From NCBI RefSeq assembly GCF_011745365.1, contig NW_024468911.1, positions 4,086,759 through 4,150,758 on the forward strand: a stretch of DNA of 64,000 bases, given 5' to 3'. Below are positions 1 to 11,871 of this stretch, piece after piece. The translations under genes were made by a program, and so were the position numbers. How positions within the stretch are numbered: the stretch's first letter is position 1; the number at the start of each line of letters is the position of its first letter. Below the pieces are notes generated by a model. The model was given only the letters and a program-made list of their open reading frames with translations, was not told the DNA's origin and did no database searches. The DNA comes from Cryphonectria parasitica EP155 (lineage: Eukaryota; Ascomycota; Sordariomycetes; Diaporthales; Cryphonectriaceae).

Positions 1-1970
1 GGGGGGGGGGGGGAATATCCATCATGTTGCCGATGCAGCCGCGGTGTAGTTTGGGAGGAGATCATGTCTGGGTACTGTCAGCCTGGTTGATAAGAGGATG
101 GATGAGCTTGGAGCTTGTTCCTCACCACCGTGCCCCAGCCTTATGTGTCCCAAAGAAGGAGTTCGTCAACTCTTGAGAGCAGCTGAAGAATGGGGACATG
201 GTCTTGCTGTTCATGCATTCAGTGCTACTTCGACCGGCCGCACGGTCCATGATTTGACTTCCTTGATCCTGTTTTGGTCTTGATGAGGCAGATGGTCCGC
301 CCGCCCTGGCTGATGTTACGTGAAGGGGAGGACTTGAGAGTGCCCGACATTATTGTTTACTTTGGTGCCACTTGGATGCCACGATCTGGGGATATGATGC
401 AAGACAACGTTGAATATCAATCCTCTATTTTGCTATGGAAGGTCTGCCTTTCAACCCCACCTGGCAACGGCTTCATTACCTTTCTGGTAGCTAATTCGCA
501 AAGGGCCGTGCTCGTAGCGTAATCGACAACTTCTCTGATCCTCGGCGTCCATTACATCAGACCGACCTCCCCGAGCCTCGTGTCCTTATGGTTGCCTCCC
601 AAGTGATGGATGGTCTGTGCCTTTACTAGTCTCCTGATTTGTACATGTAAACAAAAACCTTAAGCCAGCTAGGCGAGGATGCCCTTCGAAAAGAAAAGCG
701 CCCAACAGAGCTTTGGATAGCACTTAAACCTTGTAAATCAATGAGACCGACTGGTGGCTCGTTGGCAAGCGTAATTAGCATGTACCAGAACAGAAATAGA
801 ACTAGGAAATTGTTTTTGCATTCCAGAAAGGTGAAGCAGGCGATGGAGGTGGGGAGCGGGGGCTCCACAGAAGTGGGCGAGGAAGCAATCGTCAACATCA
901 CCCACCCCCCTCTCTAATGTTAGTCAGGGCTGACTGGACGACTTCTTGATGTCTTGTCACGAATGATGAGGTCTCCACTCCAGCATGTCTAAGATAACTG
1001 GCACTGGAGACAGTTCAATGAATGATGTCTTTGCTTGCCATGTAAATATGCAAATCAGACATGAGACGAATAGGTTCATAGTTACATATAGTGTTTCTCA
1101 GTAGCATGAAAAGAATCACTGAATATACTTTGGAAAGTTGTTTATCTGTAACAGTTGTTGTATTCCCAGCAGCAGTATCTCCAGTGGACCAGCGCTTGGC
1201 AGTACTCAAGTTGATATTAGTCAGCAAGAGGGCTCTTCAATAAAACATCCTGCTGTTCTGGTCTCCCACTCTTTCTCTCTTAAAATAAGTATTTTATACC
1301 TGCACGAAACTCGTCCTCATTCTCTCCCTTTCCCCTTGTTCTTCCGCCGTCCTTCTCATCCGCGACACGCACCAAGCATTTAGAAGTTCAACATATTCCA
1401 AGACCAAGCCCTTGCAATGAATCAAATAAGAGGCGATAATAAACGAAAGAACAAGACCGGACCCATATTTGAATGGAGCGCCATTGAGAATGTTAAAATG
1501 GCAGGACAATCTGCATTGCATGTAGTCAAATTGCTGCACTGGCAGGGTTGGTTACTAGCCATGATAAGCGTGTTAGATTTGGTTCGTGTGTTCAGTACAA
1601 ACTTAAACAGCGATCATCACAGTCCACCGAGTCAGTCCAGGGACACACATGCAACGATTGGAATGATCTGTCCTAGTATTGGCTATTATTAATGATCTTT
1701 GGAATGTCCTATTCCCCTTTTCTCTCCTGCAACGATCCTTCCCTTTTCCAGGGATAGGAAGAGGCGCAAACCATGCAATAAGACACTCGCCATTTCTTGT
1801 GTTGTGCATCCGTCTAATGAGGGCGAAGAGACGCGATTTCAAATGATCCTTCTCAATTAGTACAGACATGCAGCTTTTACAGAATTTCCCAAAACCGTTT
1901 GCCCAATGTATACCGAGGCCCCCCGTTGAAACGCCCATGTCATGTCACCGTCAGGAGAAGACACCATTCC
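1..1970. other. Left-edge region without a recognisable gene
   Basis: The window opens with a run of 13 G. The short open frames in the next 1.9 kb lack recognisable motifs, splice structure or a convincing start. The last few hundred bases are probably 3' flank of the glucanase gene that ends at 1971. A decayed gene or part of a gene lying to the left cannot be excluded. Confidence 0.5.
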
Positions 1971-3559
1971 TTACAGGACAATGCAGGCAGCCAGAATGGC
2001 GACGCCGGCCGCAGAGAAGGAGACGAGGTTGGCAGCAGGCGCGCCGTTGACGGTGACAATGGAGGAGGTCGGGCTAGCAGAAGAGCTGCCAGTGGTGGTC
2101 CCATTCGAAGCAGTGCCGCTGCCGCTGCCGCTGGGGCTGCTCCCGCCAGAGCTAGACCCGGAACCCGAGCCGCTGGAGCCCGAGCCGCTGGACCCGGCGC
2201 CACTGGACCCAGAGCCGGAAGGCGAAGCAGAAGAGCTACCTGTACCGCTGGGGCTTGAGGCACCGCCCGTAGCGGTGGCACCTCCGGAAGAGCCTGTGGC
2301 GGAGCTGCCGCCGACACCGCCCGAGATACCAGGGGACCCGCTGTCGGCGCCAGTGGGCGATGCAGACTCGGTGGCGGAGCTGCCCGTTGCAACACTGGCA
2401 GACGCCGAGGCGCTGGCGGAAGCAGAAGCGGAGGAAGAAGACGACGACGATGATGAGGACGAGGACGACGAGTTGCAGGAGAGGTCGTAGATGGGCGTGG
2501 TGGTCAGGGTGCTGCCGACGATACCAAAGCTAGGGGAGGGCGTGGTCGGGGCGGCATCCTGGAGGGTGTACCACCAGACATTGGTGGTGCCGAACAGAGA
2601 GCAACCCACCTCATCCCAGTATGTCTGTGCGTTCTCGATTGATGCCTCAGCCTGGTTCTCAGTCGGACCGCTAATAGGCCAGCCCGTCTCGGTGACCCAG
2701 ACCGGCTTGGAGCCGACGGCGGCCTTGGTCTGGTCGATGGCGCTGTTGAAGAGGTCCTGGCCCTCGGAGATGGAGTTGGCCATCGTGGTCTGGATTACAT
2801 GTTAGCCAGCACGAACAATGAGAGCTGGGTGGCGAGAGCAGCAGCATGGGCAACTTTACCTGGAAGTAGGGGTAGGCATCGACACCGATGAAGTCGGAAG
2901 CGTCGGTGACGGCATCGTTGGAGGCGTTGACCCAGGCGGTCCAAGTGTCTACGTGACCCACAGGAACGGCAGAAAATGCAGTGCCTGCGATGGCTGACCT
3001 AACCTGGCTGATATACCCGACAATGGTGTCAGGCTCAGCACCAGGGTTCTCGCCATTCTCGATACCAGTGGGAGAGATGCGGTACAGATCCTCGGAGCCG
3101 ACAGAGATTCCTGCGATCAGGCCGGCGAGGCTGGAGCCGTAGGTGGAGATGGCCGACTCTAGAGCAGCGAGCTCGTTGGCAAAGTCGGCATCACCGCTAG
3201 AGCACCACATACCGAGAAGGAGGGAGGTCTTGGTGCTGATGGCAGCAGGGATGGCCTCGATGGGGCTGTTTGTGGTGCCGGATTGCTAGAGTGGACAAGT
3301 CAGCCAGTCTGTCCGAGGACCAAGTCGAGCGCATCGCCCATCGAAACCCTGGGTTCCAACTCACAATCATGGTGTAGAGGCGAGCAGAGCTGAAGACCTC
3401 AGGGGCCGAAACGAGACCTTGGGCAGTGGTGAACTCGGCCTCGAAGTCGCTCTGGGCCTTGGCAGCTCCTGAAGTAAATGTGCTGCCATAGTTGAAGCCG
3501 ACATAGGTCGCCATGGCCGGAGAGGCCGCGAGGGCAAGAACTGCTGCCGAGCCGAGCAT
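1971..3559 (-). CDS. eglC: GPI-anchored GH17 endo-beta-1,3-glucanase (eglC type)
   Basis: Predicted cell-wall glucan endo-1,3-beta-glucosidase acting on beta-1,3-glucan outside the plasma membrane. Three exons, 3559-3365, 3285-2860 and 2789-1971, join in frame to 479 residues; introns are 79 and 70 bp with clean GT-AG ends. Residues 1-17 are a signal peptide ending ASPAMA, followed by the mature start TYVGFNYG typical of the family. GH17 motifs are present: [10 protein letters not shown] carries the putative acid/base Glu and WVTETGWP the nucleophile Glu. From about residue 310 a Ser run passes into SASA repeats and a long Ser/Gly/Pro/Thr linker, a usual O-glycosylated wall spacer. The C-terminus ends in a short hydrophobic tail after NGAPAAN, consistent with a GPI signal. 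The linker is very low in complexity and may vary in length between isolates. Confidence 0.93.
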
Positions 3560-5613
3560 TATGTGTATCTCCTTTATTCTTGAAAAATAGGATGAGTGAT
3601 GTCGATAGTTCAGCTAAGAATATCGTAGTTCAAATCCAAGAAAATCAGGTGTGCGTGCAGGTGTTGGATATGGATACTCCAAGCAACGAGCGGAATGTGA
3701 AAGGATATTTAAAGCGAAAGGACTTTGTAAAAGCTTTGTAAAAGGCCGTGGCACGGAAGGAACTATGAATGGCGAAGTCGAGACGTCATCCACAATGCAC
3801 ACCAAGCAAGCCTAGGAAGTAGCAACCGTGGAGCCTTTAAGGTGGTCTCTGCGGTGGGATATGGAACGGTGTCGAGTCACAGGACCGAGATCAGAACCAC
3901 AAATTAGAGTAAAGTAGGGTCTTTATATCTCAAAACGAAGTGAGAAACAAAACCAACGAGTGTGTCAGTGAAAAGTCGTGAAGGAGGTAGGGGAAGAAAA
4001 AGAAGATGGGTGGAAGACAGTTGACATAAGAGAAAAAAAAAGGCGGAGGAGGGCTGGTGGACTGGCTGGCTTTCGAACTATGTATAAGAGTAACCGCTCG
4101 GGTCAGTCGGAAGATACATACAGTAGTGTCATGACACTACAACAACCATGGTACGTACTAAGCTACTATGAAAAGGCTCGTTCTCAGCCATACAGAGCAC
4201 AACCTCGTACCTAATCCCATGCAGTGAGGCGATGCCATGTCAACAAAATGTGAGGTCAGAGAAAACAAGCAAGGAAGGGTGAGCAGGACGCCTGATTGGA
4301 CCGGGGGGTAGGAACCTGTTTGGTAATTCCTCGCTCAGGAATGTGCGCATCCGGAACAGCGCCCGTTGCTCTGGCTGACTTGCCTGACTTTTTTCTTTTC
4401 CTTTCTTTCGGGCTCCTTACCCCTGCATTGGTGCCGTTGTATACATGCCCTATCCACTGGCTTGACCGGTACATAAAAGGTAGTTCAGAAGATGGGTGGG
4501 TGGCAGCACTAAAAACGCCTTGGTAGGGCTTCCGCGGCTTTGCATGTGTGTTTTTTCTTTTTCTTCGCTGCTTGTCGTCCTTGTGCCGTGGTTCCTGGCG
4601 CTAGTGGCGCTGGTTTTGTTCTCCAACAGGGCAAGTGCCCAATGGAGAGTGCCCATTGACCTTTTTTTGGGCCTGTCCCAGAGCGGGCCGATCATGAGCC
4701 GTTTTGTTGTTGTTGTTGGTTGCTGTTGCTGTTATTGTTTGGGGTGCGCTGTTTCTTGTGCTAAGAGGTCAAGTTTTTCTTAGAGCATGCGCGAACCTTT
4801 TTGGCGCCGGCCCAACGCTCCCAGAGCGAAGAGACCTTTTCGGATGCCCAAAAATGGCCGTCGAAGTGCCATCTTCCTTTCACACAATCAGGGGGCATGT
4901 GCTGTCTTGACCTCCAACACGTGGTGTGCTGTCTGTAGCTGGGAGAGCAGCGATTGAGAGAGAGGAAGGCCCACCCCCGGATTTTCCAATGGGCAGGAAG
5001 GATGACAAGGCGATGTAAGGTCAGGTGGAGATTGGGCGAGACCCTCTCCCAAAAAGACAGGGGATCCTTATTCCAATAGTCGTCCAGTATGATCCAGAGC
5101 AAGGGGCGACAAGGAGGGGGGGCGTTCGGGGACAGGGATATTGCTGACAGGGCATTTGCTGTCATCCCCGTTGGGGCACTGGGGGCGGGGGGTCCTTTGC
5201 ACCAATCCGAGAAGGTTGGTCCTTGGGGTACATACTAATTGACTTGTGCCACAGTCAAATACGAGAAAACCCGTCTGATGAATCTGAGTCTGCTTTCTGG
5301 AAGCATCGTCACCCCACACGTCATAAGGCTTGTCGTGTCGTCTGATCATCCTTGGAGAGTGGACACCAAGATGTGATGCTTGTGTTCGTTTCTCTCAGAT
5401 GGAATTTCGGAAGGTCTATGGTGGACCATTTTCGGGGGGTCAAAAACTGTCTCGGCTGGTGGACGTCAGCTCTTGTTTTCTATTGTGTGTGCTCTATATC
5501 TGTGTAAAACTAAACATGCAATTTGTTTTTAATCTCCCTTTCTCTTGGATAATTTCCAAATACTCAATTGGTTTTTTCTTTTCTTTTGGCGAGACAGATG
5601 ACAGATCTTCAAT
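3560..5613. other. Intergenic, glucanase promoter side and ABC transporter 3' side
   Basis: About 2 kb between the glucanase start and the transporter stop. I see no gene; open frames here are short and lack motifs. Pyrimidine-rich stretches occur around 4380-4600. The part next to 3559 should hold the glucanase promoter, but no specific element can be assigned. Confidence 0.6.
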
Positions 5614-8600
5614 CTATTGCGCCGTTGTCTCTTCAGAAGAGGAGGAAAAGATGGCCTCCAGTTCCTGGGCCTCGCCACTGTGTTGAACCATGTCGTAAAA
5701 GGACCCCTTGGCCGCAAACAGCTCATGAGGGGATCCCATCCTGTTGTTGAAAGACTGGTCAGTAATGTTGAGTAAAAGGGAAGGGTAGAGAAAAGGAAGC
5801 ATAAGACGTACTCGAGCACTCGACCAGCGCCCATAACAACCACGCAGTCAAAGTCCGCAATGGTGCGCAGCCGATGCGCGATGGTCACCAGCGTCCTGTC
5901 TCGGCCCGCCGAGAATAGCTCCTTTCGAAGCACTCCCTGGATTCCTTTGTCCGTCTCGTAGTCCATACTGGCCGTCGCCTCGTCTAGTAGCATCAACTTG
6001 CTGCGCCTGACCAGCGCCCGACAGAGGCTGAGAACCTGCCGCTGGCCGTGGCTAAAGTTCTCACCTTTCGCATCCACCGTCGTCTCGAGGTTGAGGCCCG
6101 ACGCCGACTCCGCTACGGCCGCGAGTGCTGGAGCATCCGTGGGGGCGAGGAGGAGGGGGTCCGTTTCGTTCGTTGGCGGCGCTTCTTCAACGTGACTGTC
6201 ATTACCTTCCCGGAACTGAAAGCTCGCGATCCCCTCGCAACTCCGCAGCGCGCCCTGCAGCACCTCCCTTTCGATCTCGCCCGCCGGGTCAAGGTTCGAC
6301 CCGACAGTGCCATTGAAAAGCACCGCCTCTTGCGGGATGACCGTGAGCCCCTGTCGTAGGCGCTTGCGCGGGATGTTTGTGATGTCGACGCCGTCATAGA
6401 GCACCTGGCCCTTTACAATATTCGTGAATCGCAGCAGCGACAGGACCAGCGTCGATTTGCCGGATCCTGTGCGCCCGACCACGGCGACGCGCGAGCCCGC
6501 AGGGAATTTGAGGTTGATGTCTTTGAGGATGTCGGGCCCGTTGGGGTCGTAGCGGATCGTGGCGTTGCGGAACTCGATGGCGCCTGTGCGTGGCCACTCC
6601 GCGGGGATGAGAGCTTGTGGTGCCTCTACATCTCCAACGGCGGTGGCGCAGTTTCCGTCAGAGGAGGTGTTCTTCTTCTTCCCCTCCTCCTCCTCCTCCT
6701 CCTCCTTCTCCTCAGGCTCGAGCGAGGCGTACTCCCTCACGCGGTGGAAGCTCTGCAGCTCGACCTCGAGCTCGTTCATGAGGCGGACTAGGTACAGGAT
6801 ATTCTGTGACAGGCTGCTAGCATTGGTAAGAGAGAAGCCCACCAGACCCGCAGAGATGATCCCGATTTTGGACAGCGCGATGGCACCCGCAATCACAGTC
6901 ACAACGGCCGTGACCACATCGATACGCACCGCCACCCAGCGGTTCAGGTTGAAGTTTGTTTCATACGCGCGGTTGAACACTCGCAGCCTCTCCGCTAGTA
7001 GGCTCCCGAACGCCTGCGGCATGCCCTTTCGCGCGCGTATCACCTGAATCCCTGCCATATCGTCGGCGAACTGGCTGAACACGGGGCTCCGCGAGGACTG
7101 CACGAGGCGTTTGACCACTACGGCGGTGCGCGTGTAGGCCTCGCCTGCGACGATGCCGACTACGCAGCTGAAGAGGCCCGGGAGGAGGAAGATGGGCATG
7201 ATGGAAGAGATGGCGCCCAGGCGGAGGACCAGCGTTGCGAAGAGTTCCATAGTGCTCTGCAGCTGGCGGTAGAGTACATTGTCCAGAGAGGCCATATCGC
7301 GGGAAAAGCGGTTCACAACTCGGCCGGCTGGTGTATCCTATTGGTGAATATGGTGAGCAAGAAAAGTTCCCATTCTCACGACGAATAGAGAAGAAGAGTT
7401 TCTTGGGAAGTGGGTTTACCTTGTACCAGTCCAACGAGACGTTGAGTACACTCCGGATAAAAGTGGCGTGAAGTCTTTTCGCGGCAATCCATCCACCATT
7501 GGCGTAAATCAGGAAGATAAACGCGTCGAGCAAGAGATAACCAACAGACAGGGCAGTGTAGATGCCGAGATAAAATGAGACGTCTTTTGCATGGCCACTA
7601 CCCACGTCGTCAACCCAGCGACTGACCCATAGATTGATGGAAAGATAAACGGCAATGCCAACAAATGATGAGACAAGAGCAAAGATGGCATAACCCACGC
7701 CTCCGTAATAGATCATGTACTGAAAAAAGGACAGACGACCCGTGTTTCCTGTGGCCCTCATTTCATCGGCAATCTCATCCTTCTTGACTGGGACCGGCTT
7801 CTTTGCTGCTGCTGCTTTACTGTTTCCGTTGGATGACGTGCCATTGCTGCCGTTGCTGCCGTCGCTGGTGGTGGTTGGCTTGTCGCCAGATCCATTCGCC
7901 TCCTCGTTGATATCATCTTTGACAATGTGGATGGGTTTGCGAACCACGCCTATGTTCTGTTCCTGGCTGATGATCTTTCCATTTTCCAGCTTCACGGCCA
8001 GATCCGACTGCTGCGCGATCCAGTTGATCTGTGTGACCAGGACGACCGTGCGCCCCTTGAGTAGGTCGCTGCAGAAGCACAACTCCCAGAGCGAAGCGGC
8101 TGTCTTGGAATCGAGAGCCGCGAAGATGTCGTCCAGGAGGAGGAGCGGTGCTTTAGAGTACAGAGCCCTGGCCAGGGCCACGCGGGCCTTTTGTCCACCA
8201 GACAATGCCGTCCCGTTCTCGCCCACCTCGGTCTCGTCGCCGTTGGGGAGTTCAGCCAGGTCGGCAGGCAGACAGCAGGCCTGGATCACACGATCATAGC
8301 GAACCTCGTCAAGTTCAGAATTAAAAAGAATGTTGCTCTTGATGGAGGCATTCTGCAGCCAGGCTGTCTGCGAGGAAAATCCCACGTCAGCAGGCCGCAC
8401 GACCTCGCCTGCCTCCTTGATGGTCTCTCCCAGGATAGAGAGGAGGAGTGTCGTTTTGCCGCTGCCCGACGCTCCCTGAACCACAGTCAAACCACCCTCG
8501 ACAAAGTCGATGGAGATATCCCGCAGGTAGAACTCGGCCTTCTTATTACGCTGGAAGGTGGCGTTCTGGATGCGCAACGGGCCTTCTGGGTAGCTGACCA

Positions 8601-10693
8601 TGGGCTTGGTGTTGTTGAAGTACTTGTCGAAGCGCTCCAAGGAAATCATGGCATTGGTGACGTGTCTGGTGAGGAAGCCGATCATGCCTATGTTGGAACG
8701 CATGGTGGACACCAGGGACAGGGTCGTGAAGGCGACCTGCGCGGTGAGAGGCTTCTGGAGGACCGCCGTGTAGAGGCTAAACATGGCCACGAGGCTGATC
8801 ATGGGCATGATCTCCATGGACTGGCCCAGCAGCGCCCAAAGGAGAGAGATGCGCCAGAGCACCTTTTGCTCGGCGCTCCGGGACGTGTCGATGATGTGGG
8901 CCATGGCGTTCTCCCAGGCAAAATACTTGATGGTCCTGACGGAGCCCAGATACTCTGAGATGAGTGAGATGCGCGCGTCCTGCGTGGCCTTCACCTGGCG
9001 CTGGTCTTTGGCCATGAGCTGCGCGACGTATATGGGCAGCGGGACACCCGCGATGAGCAGCACCGCCCCGACGATAGATGGCCAGCCCAGGATCCTGTAT
9101 AGACCGTAGAACGACAGAGCCGCGCCGAGAGGGGCACCTACGACCATCGAGATGATATCTCGCGCCATGGTGACGGAATCGATATCGCCGCCCATAAGGT
9201 TCTGCAGCTGTCCTGCGTGCGTAGTCTTGTTGGCCGTGACTTTCTGCCCCCTGGCGTCGTTGAGGATGTCGCCCTCGAGTTCCATGGACGACATGGCGCG
9301 GTGGTAGAGCTCCTGGGTCACGCCGGCGTTGACGCGCACGATCAGCCGCGTGGTGGTGAAAATGTACTGCTGAAACACAACAGTACACACCATGGGGCCG
9401 ACGAAGAGCAGCGCGAGCCAGAGGAGCGGGCTAAGGATGGCGGACTCTGGGCTGGAGATGTAGGCCAGGAGCTGGTACATGGCAAAGGGCGCCAGCAGCT
9501 CGAAGGTGAAGCGAACCAGGGTGTAGGACACCATGAGGACCAATTCCCAGCGCAGGAACCGCGCTAGGGTCCAGAGCGTAGACTTGCTGTTCCCGCGGGC
9601 ATTTTGTAGTCTGGTCAATAGATACAGAGGCTCGTCGTACCACGGCAGAGGCGGCAGTTCGTCCATCTCGACCTGCCTCCGACAGCCTACTCACTGTTAG
9701 CAGAGAAGAAGGACGAAGAAGGAGGGAGGCAAACCTTTCCATACGAGAGGAGTAAGCCACTCATACGTCAAGAACTTGGTCCAATAACTACACGTCTCCT
9801 CAGGAGCCGGGCCGTCATCAGGCGTGCGCTGCAGCAGGTCGAAGCTGACGGCTGGAGGGTTCCACTCCCGCGGCGTCCACGAGGCGATCAGCACCGCAGC
9901 GGCTAGAGAAATTATGGCACCCGTGACGACGCCGGCAGGACGATATGCAGAACGAAGCTCCAACATGGGCAGGATCTCGACGGTCGCCAGAAGCAGTAGA
10001 GAGATGACGAGGAGGAAGTTGACTTGGTGGAGGGCGATGTGGCGCCAGTGAGGGTCGTTTGCAAGGCGCGTCAGGCCCAAGATGACGGCGCAGGCGACGA
10101 GCAGGGCGCCGTGCCACTGCTGGGCATCTCCTCTCACTGCTGCGGCGATGGTGCAGGCCAGCGCGGTAATGCGGGCCACCTGGGCGGGAATCTCATAGCG
10201 CTTCTGGATTCTGGCTGCTTTGGAGCTGACATGGGCGAGTTTGTGGTTTCGGGAGCGGTAGACTGCAGCAGCAGTCCACAGCAGAGAGACGGCGAGAAAG
10301 GCGAGGTGGAAGTAGCCAGTGCTGACGGCCTTAGTGACATCTGCTATCCATCGTACTTTGGACTCGCTGTGGTGAAAGAAGTTGAAAGAATTCAAAGATA
10401 CTGCTCAGCGCGGGTCTGCAGACAAGGAAAGGAAGCAACAGAAAGAGAGAGAATAGAAGGAGGAGAGGGTGGGGGGAGGGAAGAAGAAGAAAAAAAAAAG
10501 GAAAAAAAGGACATTGAGACCTCTCCATGTGAGAGTGTGAGAAGCACACTTTGAGCTTGAGTCAATCAAGCAGTGTCACATACCTCGAGAGGGATTGGAG
10601 TTGAGGCTGTGATTGAGGTTGGTAGGAAAAAAAGGCCTGGTGGTTCATCCAGGCGGTGGCCTTTTCGAGCGGGACGATATAAGAAGCCTCCAT
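5614..10693 (-). CDS. ABCC/MRP-family full-length ABC transporter
   Basis: Predicted ATP-driven exporter of organic anions or conjugates, of the MRP/YOR1/bile-acid-permease class, in the plasma or vacuolar membrane; the substrate is not readable. Five exons (10693-10584, 10366-9735, 9686-7420, 7337-5812, 5740-5614) join in frame to 1553 residues. The first exon is inferred: an ATG at 10693, donor GTATGT at 10583 and acceptor CACAG before 10366, because the following frame has no early ATG. An N-terminal TMD0 of about five helices precedes two TMD-NBD halves. NBD1 has GASGSGKT (about residue 653), LSGGQKARVA and LLLLDD, so Asp replaces the catalytic Glu, usual for ABCC. NBD2 has GRTGSGKST (about 1293), FSHGQRQ and LMLLDEATASMD. 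The linker before NBD2 has a Glu/Lys run, and NBD2 carries an insertion after the Q-loop. Intron 2 is only 48 bp and has a GTTTGC donor. Confidence 0.92.
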
Positions 10694-11871
10694 CGTCAAA
10701 ACTTGAAACGCCTCAATCACGCAAAATCAATGGCGGATGGGGTTGAAGATCAACAGAGAGAGAAGAAAACAAATCAAAAAACATTGCTGAGAGGATTTGA
10801 TTACTATTCTCGTATGTTAGTTTATTACCCGAGTCACTTGAAAAATGAGCAAAAGAGTCACTCGGCGTGTGCCTTGCGTATTGCGACATGCAGAAGGAAG
10901 CAGGGACTGGTCAGGGATTGGCTTGTAAGTACCAGAGTACCAAAGACAACTCCTGATAAGGCAGGTCGATATGGCCATGCTGCCGATTAGCAATCCGAAT
11001 GGGGACCAAGTGCTTACATTGTTGCGTCTCTCTAACCAGACCCTGGCTGCCTACAGTGGCTGGAGGATACGAAGCCTATACTAGTATGCACTGTATAGTA
11101 CTGTAGCACCAGTAGAAAAGAATTCTTTGTGGGTATGATTGTCTTATCCTCGTATCTAAGTACTTACTCGACTATGTTTCAACTCTGTCATGGGGACCAT
11201 TATCAAGCAATAGACCGTTGGGATGGAAGACAGACAAGACTGACCAGATATGGTGTTTACAAGTTTATCTTATCGTCTCCGCATCCAGTAAAGTAACTAT
11301 TTTCAATATAGATGGATTGACCTCGTTTGTATAGGACAAGACATTTGGTTTTTGTGTGTCTGATCAATCTCGAGACAACATGTAGTGCAGTGTTCATTTT
11401 GGGCAGTCGAGTGGATCTTTTACTTGTTGAACAAGCAGAGGGGGCGGCCCTGGAGACCCACTAACTGATTGGGCGGTGATTGGCCTCAGGGTCTAGTCCT
11501 CGGCGTAACTTGACCTCCGACCTGGGTCTCACAGCTTCCCTTTCCCGAGGTCTAAAATTTGCGCCTCAAATCAACCTCAACATCGAACCAGGGATTATTT
11601 ACACCCTCCGCTAAAACATACGCAAACACGACAACAGGATAAATCTAAACTTTGAAGCCGCCTGACTAACGATACAACCTTCTGCACACTGCTCATTCCA
11701 GCAGCAGCATACAGAAAGAAAGAAAAAAACCACCCTCGATGAACTGATCTGTCCCCTTCCGTCGGCGGCCATCCAATCGGCGTCGAGGCTCGCATCATGT
11801 GCCGCACCTAGTCAGATCCGTGTGAATTGGAGCCCTCGAGCTCCATTGTCACCAAGCTCAAACACTACAAG
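10694..11871. promoter_or_regulatory. Divergent intergenic region between ABCC transporter and NTE1
   Basis: 1.18 kb separating two genes that diverge. It should hold both promoters and leaders. I see no further gene. An inverted CCAAT (ATTGG) lies near 11480 next to a GGGCGG stretch, but that alone does not define an element. Confidence 0.5.

Noticed and set aside
1942..2490. Pro/Glu-rich 182-codon plus-strand frame
   Set aside because: Complement of the Ser/Gly-rich linker of the glucanase; composition alone explains it.
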